A DNA stretch of 64,000 nt from contig JANQEE010000041.1 of assembly GCA_028278525.1 (NCBI GenBank), positions 244,254 through 308,253 of the forward strand, given 5' to 3'. The position numbers and the translations under genes were made by a program. This document shows, piece after piece, positions 32,678-43,188 of the stretch. Source of the stretch: Minwuiaceae bacterium (GTDB lineage: Bacteria > Pseudomonadota > Alphaproteobacteria > Minwuiales > Minwuiaceae). Positions within the stretch are counted from its first letter, which is position 1; each line of letters opens with the position of its first letter. Under the pieces are notes generated by a model. It searched no databases and had not been told where the DNA came from. It worked only from the letters and a program-made list of their open reading frames with translations.

Positions 32678-33507
32678 GCGACCGGAAACCGCCGGCCGAC
32701 GAGCGGTATGTCGTGCCGGGCCTGCGGCGTGGACTGGAAGCGCTGCGGCTGTTTTCACGCGACCGGCCGTCATTGACCGCGCCGGAGATCGCGGCGGCGC
32801 TCGCGCTGCCACGGGCGACCGTGTTCCGGCTGATCCATACGCTGGAGATGATGGGCTTTCTGCAGAAGGAGCCGGGCACGAACCGATATCACCTGGGGCC
32901 GTCGGTGCTGGGCATCGGCTTCGAATATCTGGCGTCGCTGGACGTGGTCGACGTCGGCCGCGGCGAGTTGGAAAAACTGAGGGACCAGACCGGTCTGTCG
33001 GCGCATATGGCGATCCGGGACGGACGCGATGTGATCTATGTGGCCCGTGTCGCGGCGCGGTCGGCGGTTTCCGGCTCGGTCAACGTGGGCACCCGCCTGC
33101 CGGCGCACGGGACTGTCATGGGGCGGGCGCTGTTGGCCTGTCTGCCCGACGCCGAGATCGAAACGCTGTATGGCGACGAGCCGCTAGAGCAGTTTTCCGA
33201 CCAGACGCCAACCACCGTGGGCGCCCTGACCGCTTTGCTGCGCGAGGATCGGGAGCGCGGCTATGTCGCCGGCAGCGCCTTCTTCGAGCGGGGGGTGACT
33301 GCGATCGCCGCCGCGGTGCGAGACCATGCCGGCCAGCCGGCGGCGGCGATCAACCTGACGGCGGTCGGGCAGTCGGTCGGCCCGGACAGCCTGCACGGCG
33401 CGGTGCGCGAGCAGATCTGCGCGGCGGCGGACCGTATCTCCGGCTGGCTGAGCGGCCGGCAGGTCGCCGTGCCGGACGAATCCATCGAGGTGAGGTCTAT
33501 CGTATGA
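32674..33507 (+). CDS. IclR family transcriptional regulator
   Basis: 277 residues. The N-terminal winged helix-turn-helix (about 20-75) shows GLEALRLFSRDRPSLTAPEIAAALALPRATVFRLIHTLEMMGFL. The C-terminal effector domain contains the IclR pattern LPAHGTVMGRALLA and RERGYVAGSAFFERGVTAIAAAV. IclR proteins bind aromatic or small organic acid effectors. It is embedded in the operon with four-base overlaps on both sides, so the regulator is made with the enzymes. The palindrome at 26126-26137 is a possible operator. Confidence 0.94.
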   Translation: MSDRKPPADERYVVPGLRRGLEALRLFSRDRPSLTAPEIAAALALPRATVFRLIHTLEMMGFLQKEPGTNRYHLGPSVLGIGFEYLASLDVVDVGRGELEKLRDQTGLSAHMAIRDGRDVIYVARVAARSAVSGSVNVGTRLPAHGTVMGRALLACLPDAEIETLYGDEPLEQFSDQTPTTVGALTALLREDRERGYVAGSAFFERGVTAIAAAVRDHAGQPAAAINLTAVGQSVGPDSLHGAVREQICAAADRISGWLSGRQVAVPDESIEVRSIV

Positions 33508-35150
33508 CGAGTAGGGCAAGTGTCGGCGAGGCTGTTGTCGCCGCGCTGGAAGCATGGGGCGTGGATACCGGCTTCGGTGTCATTTCGATCCATAACATGC
33601 CGATCCTGGACGCCATCGGCCGGCGCAACCGGATCCGGTTCGTGCCGGCGCGGGGCGAGGCCGGCGCGGTCAACATGGCGGATGCGTTCGCCCGGGTGTC
33701 GGGCCGGCTGGGCCTGGCCGTGACCAGCACGGGAACCGGCGCGGGCAACGCCGCCGGCGCGTTGGTCGAGGCGGAAACGGCGGGCACGCCGCTGCTGCAC
33801 CTCACCGGGCAGGTCGAATCCGGCTACGTGGACAAGAACCTCGGCTTCATCCACGAAGCGAAGGACCAGGCGGGGATGCTGCGCGCGATCTGCAAGGCGT
33901 TCTTCCGCGTCGACCGGCCGGAGATGGCGATACCCATTTTGAGGAAAGCCGTTGCCGTGGCGCTGAGCGCGCCGACCGGGCCTGTCAGCATCGAGATACC
34001 GATCGATGTCCAGCGGGCGGAGATAAGTGTGGTTGACGGTCCGCCGCCGGCACCGGAAGCCGCGCCTAAGGCCAGCGACGAAGAGATCGAGGCCCTGGCC
34101 GAGCGGCTGCTGGCGGCGAAACGCCCGCTGCTTTGGGCCGGGTTCGGCTGCATGCAGGCGCGCGACGCCGTGGCGCGGCTGGCCGGCATGGGCATTGCCG
34201 TGGTGACCAGCGCGCATGGGCGGGCGGTCCTGCCGGAAGACCATCCAGGCAGCCTGGGCGTGTTCAATCAGTCGCCGGCGTCGGAAGCTTTCTACGCCAC
34301 CTGCGATGCAATCCTGGTCGCCGGGTCCAGGCTGCGCGGCAACGAGACGCGGCAATATGCGCTGAAGCTGCCGACGCCGCTCTATCGGATCGACGCCAAC
34401 CCGGAACGCCGCGACGGCGACTATCCCGCCGCTTTGTCGATTACGGCGGACGCGAACGCGGCGCTGACCAGGCTCGCCGACCGTCTGGACGGACGGATGA
34501 CGATCGACCCGTCGCTGGCCGACGACGTGGTGCGGGCCAGACGGGAGGCGGAAGCGGACCTGCGGTCGGCGATCGCGCCGTACGACGGCCTGGTCGACGC
34601 CCTGGCCGCGGCGGCGCCGGACGATTTCGTCTGGGTGCGGGACATCACGATTTCCAACGCGACCTGGGGCAACCGGCTGCCGCGTTTAAGCGACCCACAC
34701 AACGCGGTGCACCCGCTCGGCGGCGGCATCGGCCAGGGCCTGGCGATGGGGATCGGCGCGGCGGTGGCGGCGCCGGCGCGCAAGACGGCGGCGCTGATCG
34801 GCGACGGGGCCTTCATGCTGAATGTCGGCGAGCTTGCCACCGCCGTCGAGGCCGGGGCCGATATGGCGATTATCCTGATGAACGACGGCGGCTATGGCGT
34901 GATCCGCAACATCCAGGATGCCCGGTACGAGGGTCGGCATTATTTCGCCGACCTGCATACGCCGGATTTCGGCGGTTTGGCCAAATCGATCGGCGTGGCG
35001 CATCGGAAGATCGGGGAGGTCGGGGAGATGCAGGGCGCGCTGGAATGGGCGTTCGCAACGCCCGGGCCCGCCATCGTCGAGGTCGACATGGCTGCGGTCG
35101 GGCCATTCGCGCGGCCGTTCGCCGGGCCGCCGATGGCGAAGAAATCCTGA
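33504..35150 (+). CDS. Thiamine diphosphate-dependent enzyme (acetolactate synthase/benzoylformate decarboxylase-like)
   Basis: 548 residues, overlapping IclR by four bases (ATGA). The three ThDP-enzyme domains are complete. The catalytic Glu is E52 in PARGEAGAVNMADAFAR. The ThDP-Mg motif runs from GDG at 433-435 to N460 (GDGAFMLN...MNDGG), the standard 24-residue spacing. The middle domain does not show clear FAD-binding residues. Family members decarboxylate or ligate 2-oxo acids (benzoylformate, pyruvate, sulfopyruvate, oxalyl-CoA). In this operon it may handle an alpha-keto acid made upstream. The substrate cannot be read. Confidence 0.9.
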   Translation: MTSRASVGEAVVAALEAWGVDTGFGVISIHNMPILDAIGRRNRIRFVPARGEAGAVNMADAFARVSGRLGLAVTSTGTGAGNAAGALVEAETAGTPLLHLTGQVESGYVDKNLGFIHEAKDQAGMLRAICKAFFRVDRPEMAIPILRKAVAVALSAPTGPVSIEIPIDVQRAEISVVDGPPPAPEAAPKASDEEIEALAERLLAAKRPLLWAGFGCMQARDAVARLAGMGIAVVTSAHGRAVLPEDHPGSLGVFNQSPASEAFYATCDAILVAGSRLRGNETRQYALKLPTPLYRIDANPERRDGDYPAALSITADANAALTRLADRLDGRMTIDPSLADDVVRARREAEADLRSAIAPYDGLVDALAAAAPDDFVWVRDITISNATWGNRLPRLSDPHNAVHPLGGGIGQGLAMGIGAAVAAPARKTAALIGDGAFMLNVGELATAVEAGADMAIILMNDGGYGVIRNIQDARYEGRHYFADLHTPDFGGLAKSIGVAHRKIGEVGEMQGALEWAFATPGPAIVEVDMAAVGPFARPFAGPPMAKKS

Positions 35151-35164
35151 CCGGAGGAGCCGAG

Positions 35165-36100
35165 ATGAACCTGACCGGTATCGACGCGATTACCTACGGG
35201 GTCGAGGACCTGAAAGATGCAAGGCGGTTCCTGGCCGACTGGGGCCTGAAGAAGGTGCGGAGTTCCGCCCAGGCCGCCGTGTTCGAGACGTTGGACGGCG
35301 GCCAGGTGACGGTGCGGCCGACGACGGCGAAGGCGCTGCCGCCGGCGATCGAGCCGGGGCCGACGCTGCGCGAGGTGACCTGGGGCGTTTCCGGCCGGCG
35401 CGCGTTGGATGCGCTGGTCAAGCGGCTCGGCAAGTCGTTTGAAGTCACCTTGCGGAAGGACGGCAGCGCGCTGCTGACCGATCCGATGGGCATGGCGGTG
35501 GGCCTTCGGGTTCAGAAAAGGCGCAAGGTCAAGGCGGCGGGCTCGCCGGCCAATACGGCGGATCGGGTGCAGCGGATCGATAAGCCGGCGCGGGTCTACG
35601 ACCGGGCGGAGCCGGTCGGTATCGGCCATGTGGTGCTCAACGTGCCGGACCTGGCCGAGATGGAGGCGTTCTATACCGGGCATCTGGGCTTCCAGGTCTC
35701 GGACCGCTATCCCGGGCGCGGGGTGTTCCTGCGCTGCCGCAAGCGCGGCGGGCATCACAACCTGTTCCTGCTGCAACTGCCGACCGGCAAGGCGGGGCTG
35801 AACCACGTCGCCTTCACGGTGCGCGACATTCACGAGGTGTTCGGCGGCGGCCTGCATGTCAGCCGCGCCGGCTGGGAAACCCAGATCGGACCGGGCCGGC
35901 ACCCGATCTCGTCGGCCTATTTCTGGTACGTGAAGAACCCTTGCGGCGGCCTGGTCGAGTATTACGCCGACGAGGATTACCTGACCGAGAAATGGCGGCC
36001 GCGCAAATTCCAGCCGAGCCCGGAACTGTTCGCCGAATGGGCGATCGACGGCGGGCTGGACGGGGTCAGCCGCCGCCAGCGCGCGGCCAAGGCCGGTTAG
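35165..36100 (+). CDS. VOC family protein, extradiol-dioxygenase type
   Basis: 311 residues behind GGAGGAG. Two VOC modules: an N-terminal half without metal ligands (about 1-120) and a C-terminal half with H155 (GIGHVVLNV), H214 (GLNHVAF) and E265 (GLVEYYADED). These three form the 2-His-1-Glu iron site of type I extradiol dioxygenases such as BphC and 2,3-dihydroxybiphenyl-type enzymes. The length and two-module build agree. It probably opens a catechol-like ring, feeding the alpha/beta hydrolase. It is the last gene of the operon and runs four bases into the convergent DUF2339 gene. Confidence 0.9.
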   Translation: MNLTGIDAITYGVEDLKDARRFLADWGLKKVRSSAQAAVFETLDGGQVTVRPTTAKALPPAIEPGPTLREVTWGVSGRRALDALVKRLGKSFEVTLRKDGSALLTDPMGMAVGLRVQKRRKVKAAGSPANTADRVQRIDKPARVYDRAEPVGIGHVVLNVPDLAEMEAFYTGHLGFQVSDRYPGRGVFLRCRKRGGHHNLFLLQLPTGKAGLNHVAFTVRDIHEVFGGGLHVSRAGWETQIGPGRHPISSAYFWYVKNPCGGLVEYYADEDYLTEKWRPRKFQPSPELFAEWAIDGGLDGVSRRQRAAKAG

Positions 36101-38829
36101 GACGGCGCCGTCTGCTCGCTTTTCTCCGGCGGCTTGCGCGCCGGCGGGAAGACGAAGCGCTGGTACAGGTAGCCGATGCCGACCAGGCAGGCGCCGAGGC
36201 CGAGGAACGAGAGCGCCCGGTAGAGGCCGGTGAGCGCCGACATGTCCCAGACGAAGACCTTGGCCACGGTGAACAGGACCAGCGCGAGCGAGCCGTAGCG
36301 GAGCTCCGGCGTGCCGCGCAGGATGCCGGCGGCGAGCAGAATGCCGGCATAGATCAGCCAGACGATGGAATAGGCGTACCATTCCGCGTCGGAGGTCGGG
36401 CCGAGCGTCAGGTCCGGGCCGTGGAAGACGCGGCGGACCTCCAGCGTGATCTCGACGAAGACCAACAGGAAGGCGACGCCGGCGGCGGCGCGACCGAGCG
36501 TCGCCATGCCCTGGTGGCGGAACTCCAAAGCGAAGGCCATGGCGAACAGCGCCGGCAGGCCGTAGGCGACGAACAGCAGGTTGAGCACGGGGACGCCCCA
36601 GACCTCGTCGCCGGTGAACAACGGGTTGGAGGCGCCGACCTGCAGGACGATGACCTGCGCCAGGGCGAGGCCGGCGAGAATGCGCCAGCCCCAGAAGGCG
36701 ACGAGGCGTGGGGTCTCGGCGCGGCACTGCCTTAAAAGTCCGTAGGCGGTCGCCGCCCAGGCGACGGTGTTCAGGCTCTGCTCGAACAGATTGTAGGAGG
36801 GGCGGAGCAGCGTGCCGTCGCCGACCAGCAGGCGGGTCTGCAGCATCAACAGCAGGACGAAGAACAACAGCGTGCCGGACTCCAGCATGACGATCAGATA
36901 ATCGTCCTTCTCCCGCCGGAACCAGCGGGCGGCCATGTAGAAGGCCACCGCCGGCAGGCCGTAGCCGTAGAGCACCCAGTTCATGTTCGGCACCGTGCCG
37001 AACGCATAGTCGAGGATGTGGCGGTTGATCAACAGGCGGACGGAGACAACGGCGATCAGCACCACGGCGACATGGCGGAGCAGCGGCACCTTCAGCCGGT
37101 TGTTGATCCAGGCGAGCGCCGGCAGCTGCAACGACAGGCTGACGGTGAGCCAGGCCTGCTCCAGCACCAGGGGCAGCGCCAGCGAGACCGCGGCGATGAT
37201 GGCGATGGCGTAGACGCCGACCGCGCCTTCCATGCCGGGTTCGTGGCGGCGCTTCTCGGTCTGCGCCGCCGCGGCGACGGCGATGCCGCCGAGGACCAGG
37301 CTGACGATCGCCCAGTAGATGTCGGTGTCGAAGACGCCGCCGCGGGCGTAGGCGACGATCAGGATCAGGATCGGCGGTACGCCGGAGATGGCGGCCCAGA
37401 AGGCGGGTCGGAGCGAACGCCAGAGCGCGATATAGCCGGCGACGGCGAACAGAGCGGCGAAGCAGGCGGAAGTGACGGCGAAGGTCCACATCTGCGGCGG
37501 GATTACCGGGCCCGGCATCAGGCCGACCCGCTCCTGGCCGATGATCAGCGGCTTGCGGGCGTCGAGGAATGCCGGCTCGTGCCAGGCGGCGAGCATCGCG
37601 ATCGCCAGCAGGGCGGAGACGAGGGCGAGGCCCTCCAGGCTCGGCTCGCGGCGGGCCTGGTAGAGCAGGGCGATGCAGAAGGCGGCGAGCACGATCAGGC
37701 TGCCGAGGCCGTAGCCGTCGTTCCGGACCAGACCGAAGAAGGCGAGGGCCAGCAGGAGGCCGGCGCCGAAGGCGAACGCGGTCTGCGGCGCCATGTTGCC
37801 GATCTCCCAGGGCGGTACCTGGCGGCCGATGGGCGCATCATAGCGGATCAGGTAGGCGAGGCCGGTGAAGATCACCAGATAGGCGGCGACGGGCAGGGTG
37901 TCGCCGACCTGCCAGATGTCGGCCATCCAGAGATAGGCCCAGCCGAGGCCGCCGGCCAGCACCAGCCAGGCGAGCCACCACCAGCGCTGGTAATGGACGA
38001 CGCCGAAACCGCCGGCGACGACGAAGGTCAGATAGCTGAACAGGGCCCAGGCGGAGTTGTTGCCGGTCGAGACGAGGGCCGGCACGGCAAAGGCGCCGAC
38101 CAGGCCGAGCGCCGCGATGAACGGGCCCTGCAGCAAGGAGAGGCCGACGGCGAGCGTCGCGACCAGGGCGAGTAGGATGAAGGCGACGACTGGCGGCAAC
38201 AGGTCGTAGAGGCCGTAGGCCGCGAAGGCGCTGCCGAAGCCGGCGACGATGCCGGCCGCGGTGACCGCAGGCGGGACGTAGTTCGGGCCGATGGCGACGA
38301 TGGCCTGCTGATGCGGCTGGCGGCGCAGCCATTCGCCGCCAACGATCAGGATGACGGCGAGCAGGCCGCCGAGGCTGACGCGGGCCGCCGGGCCGAGCAG
38401 GCCGGCGTCGATGGAATACTTGACCAGGAAGATCGAGCCGAGCGCCAGGGTGGCGCCGCCGAGCCAGACCATCCAGCGCGAGGTGAGCCGCTGCTCCAGG
38501 CCGCTGTCGGCGGTCTTGGCGGCGATGGCGGGTTGCGGGGCCGGCTCGGGCGACGGCGGCGTTTCGGCCGCCTCTTCCGGTTCGTCCAGGAATTCCGGGG
38601 GAATGTCGGGCTCGACCGGTTGTCCGACGTCGATTTCCGGTTCCGGTTCCGGTTCGGGGGCCGAGGGCGCCGGGCCTGTTTCGTTCAGGCGTCTTTCCAG
38701 CGCGCTCAAATCCGCGCGCAGCGCCGCGACCTCCGTGTTCAATGAATTGGTGCGGCTTAACGCTAGAATAGAAATAACCGGTATGGCCAGCACGCCGCAG
38801 GCCAGCAGGACGAAAAATAACTCAACCAT
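36097..38829 (-). CDS. DUF2339 multi-spanning membrane protein
   Basis: 910 residues. An N-terminal membrane helix (LLACGVLAIPVISILAL) and a short coiled coil (NTEVAALRADLSALERRLNE) are followed by a Pro/Glu/Asp-rich linker (about 55-105). Then come more than 20 hydrophobic helices up to the end. The start of the membrane block, SRWMVWLGGATLALGSIFLVKYSI, and the ending ALTGLYRALSFLGLGACLVGIGYLYQR are characteristic of DUF2339. Function is unknown, with a transport or lipid-related role often guessed. Codon use is strongly GC-biased like its neighbours. Confidence 0.9.
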   Translation of the reverse strand: MVELFFVLLACGVLAIPVISILALSRTNSLNTEVAALRADLSALERRLNETGPAPSAPEPEPEPEIDVGQPVEPDIPPEFLDEPEEAAETPPSPEPAPQPAIAAKTADSGLEQRLTSRWMVWLGGATLALGSIFLVKYSIDAGLLGPAARVSLGGLLAVILIVGGEWLRRQPHQQAIVAIGPNYVPPAVTAAGIVAGFGSAFAAYGLYDLLPPVVAFILLALVATLAVGLSLLQGPFIAALGLVGAFAVPALVSTGNNSAWALFSYLTFVVAGGFGVVHYQRWWWLAWLVLAGGLGWAYLWMADIWQVGDTLPVAAYLVIFTGLAYLIRYDAPIGRQVPPWEIGNMAPQTAFAFGAGLLLALAFFGLVRNDGYGLGSLIVLAAFCIALLYQARREPSLEGLALVSALLAIAMLAAWHEPAFLDARKPLIIGQERVGLMPGPVIPPQMWTFAVTSACFAALFAVAGYIALWRSLRPAFWAAISGVPPILILIVAYARGGVFDTDIYWAIVSLVLGGIAVAAAAQTEKRRHEPGMEGAVGVYAIAIIAAVSLALPLVLEQAWLTVSLSLQLPALAWINNRLKVPLLRHVAVVLIAVVSVRLLINRHILDYAFGTVPNMNWVLYGYGLPAVAFYMAARWFRREKDDYLIVMLESGTLLFFVLLLMLQTRLLVGDGTLLRPSYNLFEQSLNTVAWAATAYGLLRQCRAETPRLVAFWGWRILAGLALAQVIVLQVGASNPLFTGDEVWGVPVLNLLFVAYGLPALFAMAFALEFRHQGMATLGRAAAGVAFLLVFVEITLEVRRVFHGPDLTLGPTSDAEWYAYSIVWLIYAGILLAAGILRGTPELRYGSLALVLFTVAKVFVWDMSALTGLYRALSFLGLGACLVGIGYLYQRFVFPPARKPPEKSEQTAPS

Positions 38830-38913
38830 CGGATCCCCCGAGCGGTTACGCTCACGCTACTACGTATACCCAGCATATGCTCCAATGCGAGAATTGTATG
38901 TGGGGTAAACCAC

Positions 38914-40050
38914 CTATAAAGATCGGCCGATAATCTCCTTCATGACTTCGGACGTGCCGCCGGCGATGCGGCTCATGCGGTTGTCGGCCCAGGCGCGGGC
39001 GATCGGAAACTCCCACATGTAGCCGTAGCCGCCATGCAGCTGCAGGCATTCGTCGAGCGCGCGCATCAACAGCTCGGTGGTGTGCAGCTTGGCCATGGCG
39101 GCGTCGGTGGCGTCGAGTTCGCCGTTCAGATGAATATCGATGCAGCGGTCGACGAAGGCGCGGGTCACGACTGCCTGGGTTTTGATCTCGGCCAGCTTGA
39201 AGCGGGTGTTCTGGAACGCGGCGATGGGGCGGCCGAACGCCTCGCGCTGCTTGGTGTAGTCGACGGTCCAGTCGAGCGCCGCCTCGAGCGCGCTGGTACT
39301 CCGCATCGCGACCAGCAGGCGTTCCTGCGGCAGTTGTTGCATCAACTGGACGAAGCCCTTGCCTTCTTCACCCAAGAGGTTGGTGATCGGCACGCGCACG
39401 TCGTGGAAGAACAGTTCGGAGGTGTCCTGCGCCTTGTAGCCGATCTTCTCCAGGTTGCGGCCGCGCTCGAACCCTTCGCGCTCGCGCTCCACCAGGACCA
39501 GGCTGACGCCCTTTGCGCCGAGCGCCGGGTCGGTCTTGGTGACCAGGATGACGATGTCGGCGAGTTGGCCGTTGGTGATGAAGATCTTCTGGCCGTTAAT
39601 GACGAAGTGGTTGCCGTCGCGGACGGCGCGGGTCTGGATGTTCTGCAGATCCGAGCCGGCGCCGGGCTCGGACATGGCGATGGCGCCGATCGCCTCGCCG
39701 CGCACCATGCGCGGCAGCCATTCCTGCTTCTGCTCCTCGGAGCCGTATTGGACGATGTAGGGGGCGACGATATCGGAATGCAGATGGAAGGCGGGGCCGG
39801 TGGCGCCGACGCGGGCCAGTTCCTCGACCACCACGGTGCTGTAGCGAAAGTCCGCGCCGGGGCCGCCGTATTGCTCCGGCACGGTGGGGCAGAGCAGGCC
39901 CTGTTCGCCGGCCTTGAGCCAGACCTCCCGGCTGACCACGCCGGCTTCCTCCCACGCCGGGTGATGCGGCACGACCTCGTCCTCGACGAAGCGGCGGACC
40001 GACTCGCGGAAGATGTCGTGCTCCTCGTCGAACAAGGTGCGGGGGATCAT
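38914..40050 (-). CDS. Acyl-CoA dehydrogenase
   Basis: 378 residues, standard family length, with AGGAG before the ATG at 40050. It shows the FAD/substrate motifs IGAIAMSEPGAGSDLQNIQT, GQKIFITNGQLADIVILVTKT and the helix KQREAFGRPIAAFQNTRFKLAE. The C-terminal LHGGYGYMWEFPIARAW and MSRIAGGTSEVMKEIIGRSL end the fold. The GGTSE form lacks the Glu seen in short/medium-chain enzymes, so the catalytic base is likely elsewhere, as in long-chain types. It probably introduces a double bond in an acyl-CoA of beta-oxidation. It stands alone on the minus strand. Confidence 0.93.
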   Translation of the reverse strand: MIPRTLFDEEHDIFRESVRRFVEDEVVPHHPAWEEAGVVSREVWLKAGEQGLLCPTVPEQYGGPGADFRYSTVVVEELARVGATGPAFHLHSDIVAPYIVQYGSEEQKQEWLPRMVRGEAIGAIAMSEPGAGSDLQNIQTRAVRDGNHFVINGQKIFITNGQLADIVILVTKTDPALGAKGVSLVLVEREREGFERGRNLEKIGYKAQDTSELFFHDVRVPITNLLGEEGKGFVQLMQQLPQERLLVAMRSTSALEAALDWTVDYTKQREAFGRPIAAFQNTRFKLAEIKTQAVVTRAFVDRCIDIHLNGELDATDAAMAKLHTTELLMRALDECLQLHGGYGYMWEFPIARAWADNRMSRIAGGTSEVMKEIIGRSL

Positions 40051-40109
40051 GGGGTACTCCTACGCCGGCTTGGTAGTCGGGTGGGAGTTTAGCGGAAATG
40101 AGGCGGCGA

Positions 40110-40137
40110 CGTCATTCCGGCCTTCGACGGAATGACG
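40110..40137. repeat. Hairpin CGTCATTCCG/CGGAATGACG after the Old Yellow Enzyme gene
   Basis: A perfect 10-bp stem with an eight-base loop lies 32 bases after the stop of the minus-strand oxidoreductase gene. It could be its terminator, though no T-run follows on either strand. GTCATTCC/GGAATGAC words are also common in dispersed bacterial repeats, so it may be a mini copy of such an element. Confidence 0.6.
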
Positions 40138-40168
40138 ATATTGGTGCTGGTGGTGCTGCCGTCGCGTT

Positions 40169-41305
40169 TCAACGCAACCCCAGTTTCTCCACCAGGCGGG
40201 CGCGTTTCATTAGCCACCAGCCGGACTCCGGCGGCCACATTGCGTGGGCTTCGTCGGCGCCGAGTTGGGCGGCGGCGTGGAGGGGCCAGTTGGGGTCGTC
40301 GAGGAGTTCGCGGGCCAGGGCGATCATGTCGGCCTGGCCGTCGGCGATGGCCGCGTTGCAGACCGAAGAGTCCCAGAGGAAGCCGACGGCCATGGTGGGG
40401 ATCCCGGCTTCGCGGCGGACCTGTTCCGCGAAGGGGACCTGGAAGCCCTGTTCCAGTTTCATGCGCTGCGGGCGGTCGCGGCCGCCGATGCCGCCGGTGG
40501 TGCAGTCGATCATGTCGACGCCCTCCGCGGCGAGGGCTCGGGCGGTCTCGACCGTATCCTCGACCTCGATCCCGCCGTCGACCCAGTCGGTCGCGGAAAG
40601 ACGGAACAACAGGGGCAGGCCGTCCGGCCAGTTGGCGCGGATGCTGCGCGCGACCTCGACCGCGAAGCGGCGGCGGCCGGCCGCGTCGCCGCCCCATTTA
40701 TCGGTGCGGCGGTTGGCAATGGGCGAGAGGAACTGATGCACCAGGAAGCCGTGGCCGGCGTAGACCTCGATCACCTTGAAGCCCGCTTCGGCCGAGCGTC
40801 GGGCGGCTTGCCCAAAGGCGCGGATCACGCCGTCGATATCGGCTTCCGACATCTCGGTGGGGTCCGGCCAGCCGTCCGCGTAGGGCAGGGCGGAGGGCGC
40901 GATGGCCTGCCAGGGGGCTTCGCCGCGCGCGGCTTCGTCTTCCTCGGTCACTGGCGTTTCGCCATGCCAGGGCCGGCGCTCGGAGGCCTTGCGCCCGGCA
41001 TGGCCAAGCTGGATGCTGGGGACGGCGTTCTCCGCGGCGATGAATTCGGTCACCGGCAACAGCGGCTCTATCTGGCCGTCCTCCCAGAGGCCGAGGTCGC
41101 CATGGGTGCGCCGGCCGCGATCTTCCACGGCGGTGGCTTCCGCGAAAACAAGCCCGGCGCCGCCGATGGCGAAACGGCCGAGATGGACGAGATGCCAGGC
41201 GTTGGCGTAACCGTTCTTGGCGCGGTACTGGCTCATCGGCGAGACGGCGATCCGGTTCTTCAGGGTAACGCCACGCAGGGTCAGGGGCTGGAACAAGGCA
41301 CTCAT
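40169..41305 (-). CDS. Old Yellow Enzyme family NADH:flavin oxidoreductase
   Basis: 378 residues, FMN-binding TIM barrel. Diagnostic pieces are FQPLTLRGVTLKNRIAVSPMSQY, LGHAGRKAS, EVYAGHGFLVHQFLSPIANRRTDKWGG and AVGFLW. The Cys-free MSQY and the spacing resemble the YqjM/xenobiotic-reductase branch. Such enzymes reduce activated C=C bonds or oxidise amines. It is transcribed away from the phosphite operon and shares a 196-base divergent promoter region with it. No functional link is seen. Confidence 0.92.
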   Translation of the reverse strand: MSALFQPLTLRGVTLKNRIAVSPMSQYRAKNGYANAWHLVHLGRFAIGGAGLVFAEATAVEDRGRRTHGDLGLWEDGQIEPLLPVTEFIAAENAVPSIQLGHAGRKASERRPWHGETPVTEEDEAARGEAPWQAIAPSALPYADGWPDPTEMSEADIDGVIRAFGQAARRSAEAGFKVIEVYAGHGFLVHQFLSPIANRRTDKWGGDAAGRRRFAVEVARSIRANWPDGLPLLFRLSATDWVDGGIEVEDTVETARALAAEGVDMIDCTTGGIGGRDRPQRMKLEQGFQVPFAEQVRREAGIPTMAVGFLWDSSVCNAAIADGQADMIALARELLDDPNWPLHAAAQLGADEAHAMWPPESGWWLMKRARLVEKLGLR

Positions 41306-41454
41306 CTATCTTGGCACTCCCGGGGATCGGCCGTTTGTCGCTGTTCGGTTCGGGACGGACATACGCCAAAAGCGCGGCTTATGCGACAGGTGGTCACAAA
41401 ACATTCATCGAGCGTTCATCGCGGCGACATTCTCGGCCCGTAATTTCGAAACGC

Positions 41455-41475
41455 TATCGAAAAGCGAATTCGATA
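41455..41475. promoter_or_regulatory. Inverted repeat TATCGAA-N7-TTCGATA before ptxA
   Basis: Two perfect 7-base arms separated by seven bases, 26 bases upstream of the ptxA start. Another palindromic word, TTTCGAAA (41444-41451), lies just upstream, and CGATT follows, so the CGAA/CGAT core is repeated about every 10-13 bases. This is a typical LysR- or PhoB-like layout. The operon encodes a LysR protein, PtxE, as its last gene. Confidence 0.5.
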
Positions 41476-41501
41476 AGCGATTCAAATTGTGCGTGCAGGC
41501 G

Positions 41502-43167
<1,666 letters not shown>

Positions 43168-43188
43168 AGCGCCGCGGGGAACGCGTTA

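Noticed and set aside
34940..37489. 849-residue minus-strand frame
   Set aside because: It is antisense to the VOC and ThDP genes and out of frame within the DUF2339 gene; sequence is Arg/Pro/Gly-rich without motifs.
36100..38175. Plus-strand long frames opposite the DUF2339 gene (for example 37018-38175)
   Set aside because: GC-rich antisense shadows with repetitive Asp/Gly/Glu composition; the minus-strand gene has clear membrane helices.
41217..41501. N-terminal extension of PtxA
   Set aside because: It would overlap the divergent Old Yellow Enzyme gene start and the inverted repeat; the ABC fold starts at MIELHDVSV (41502).
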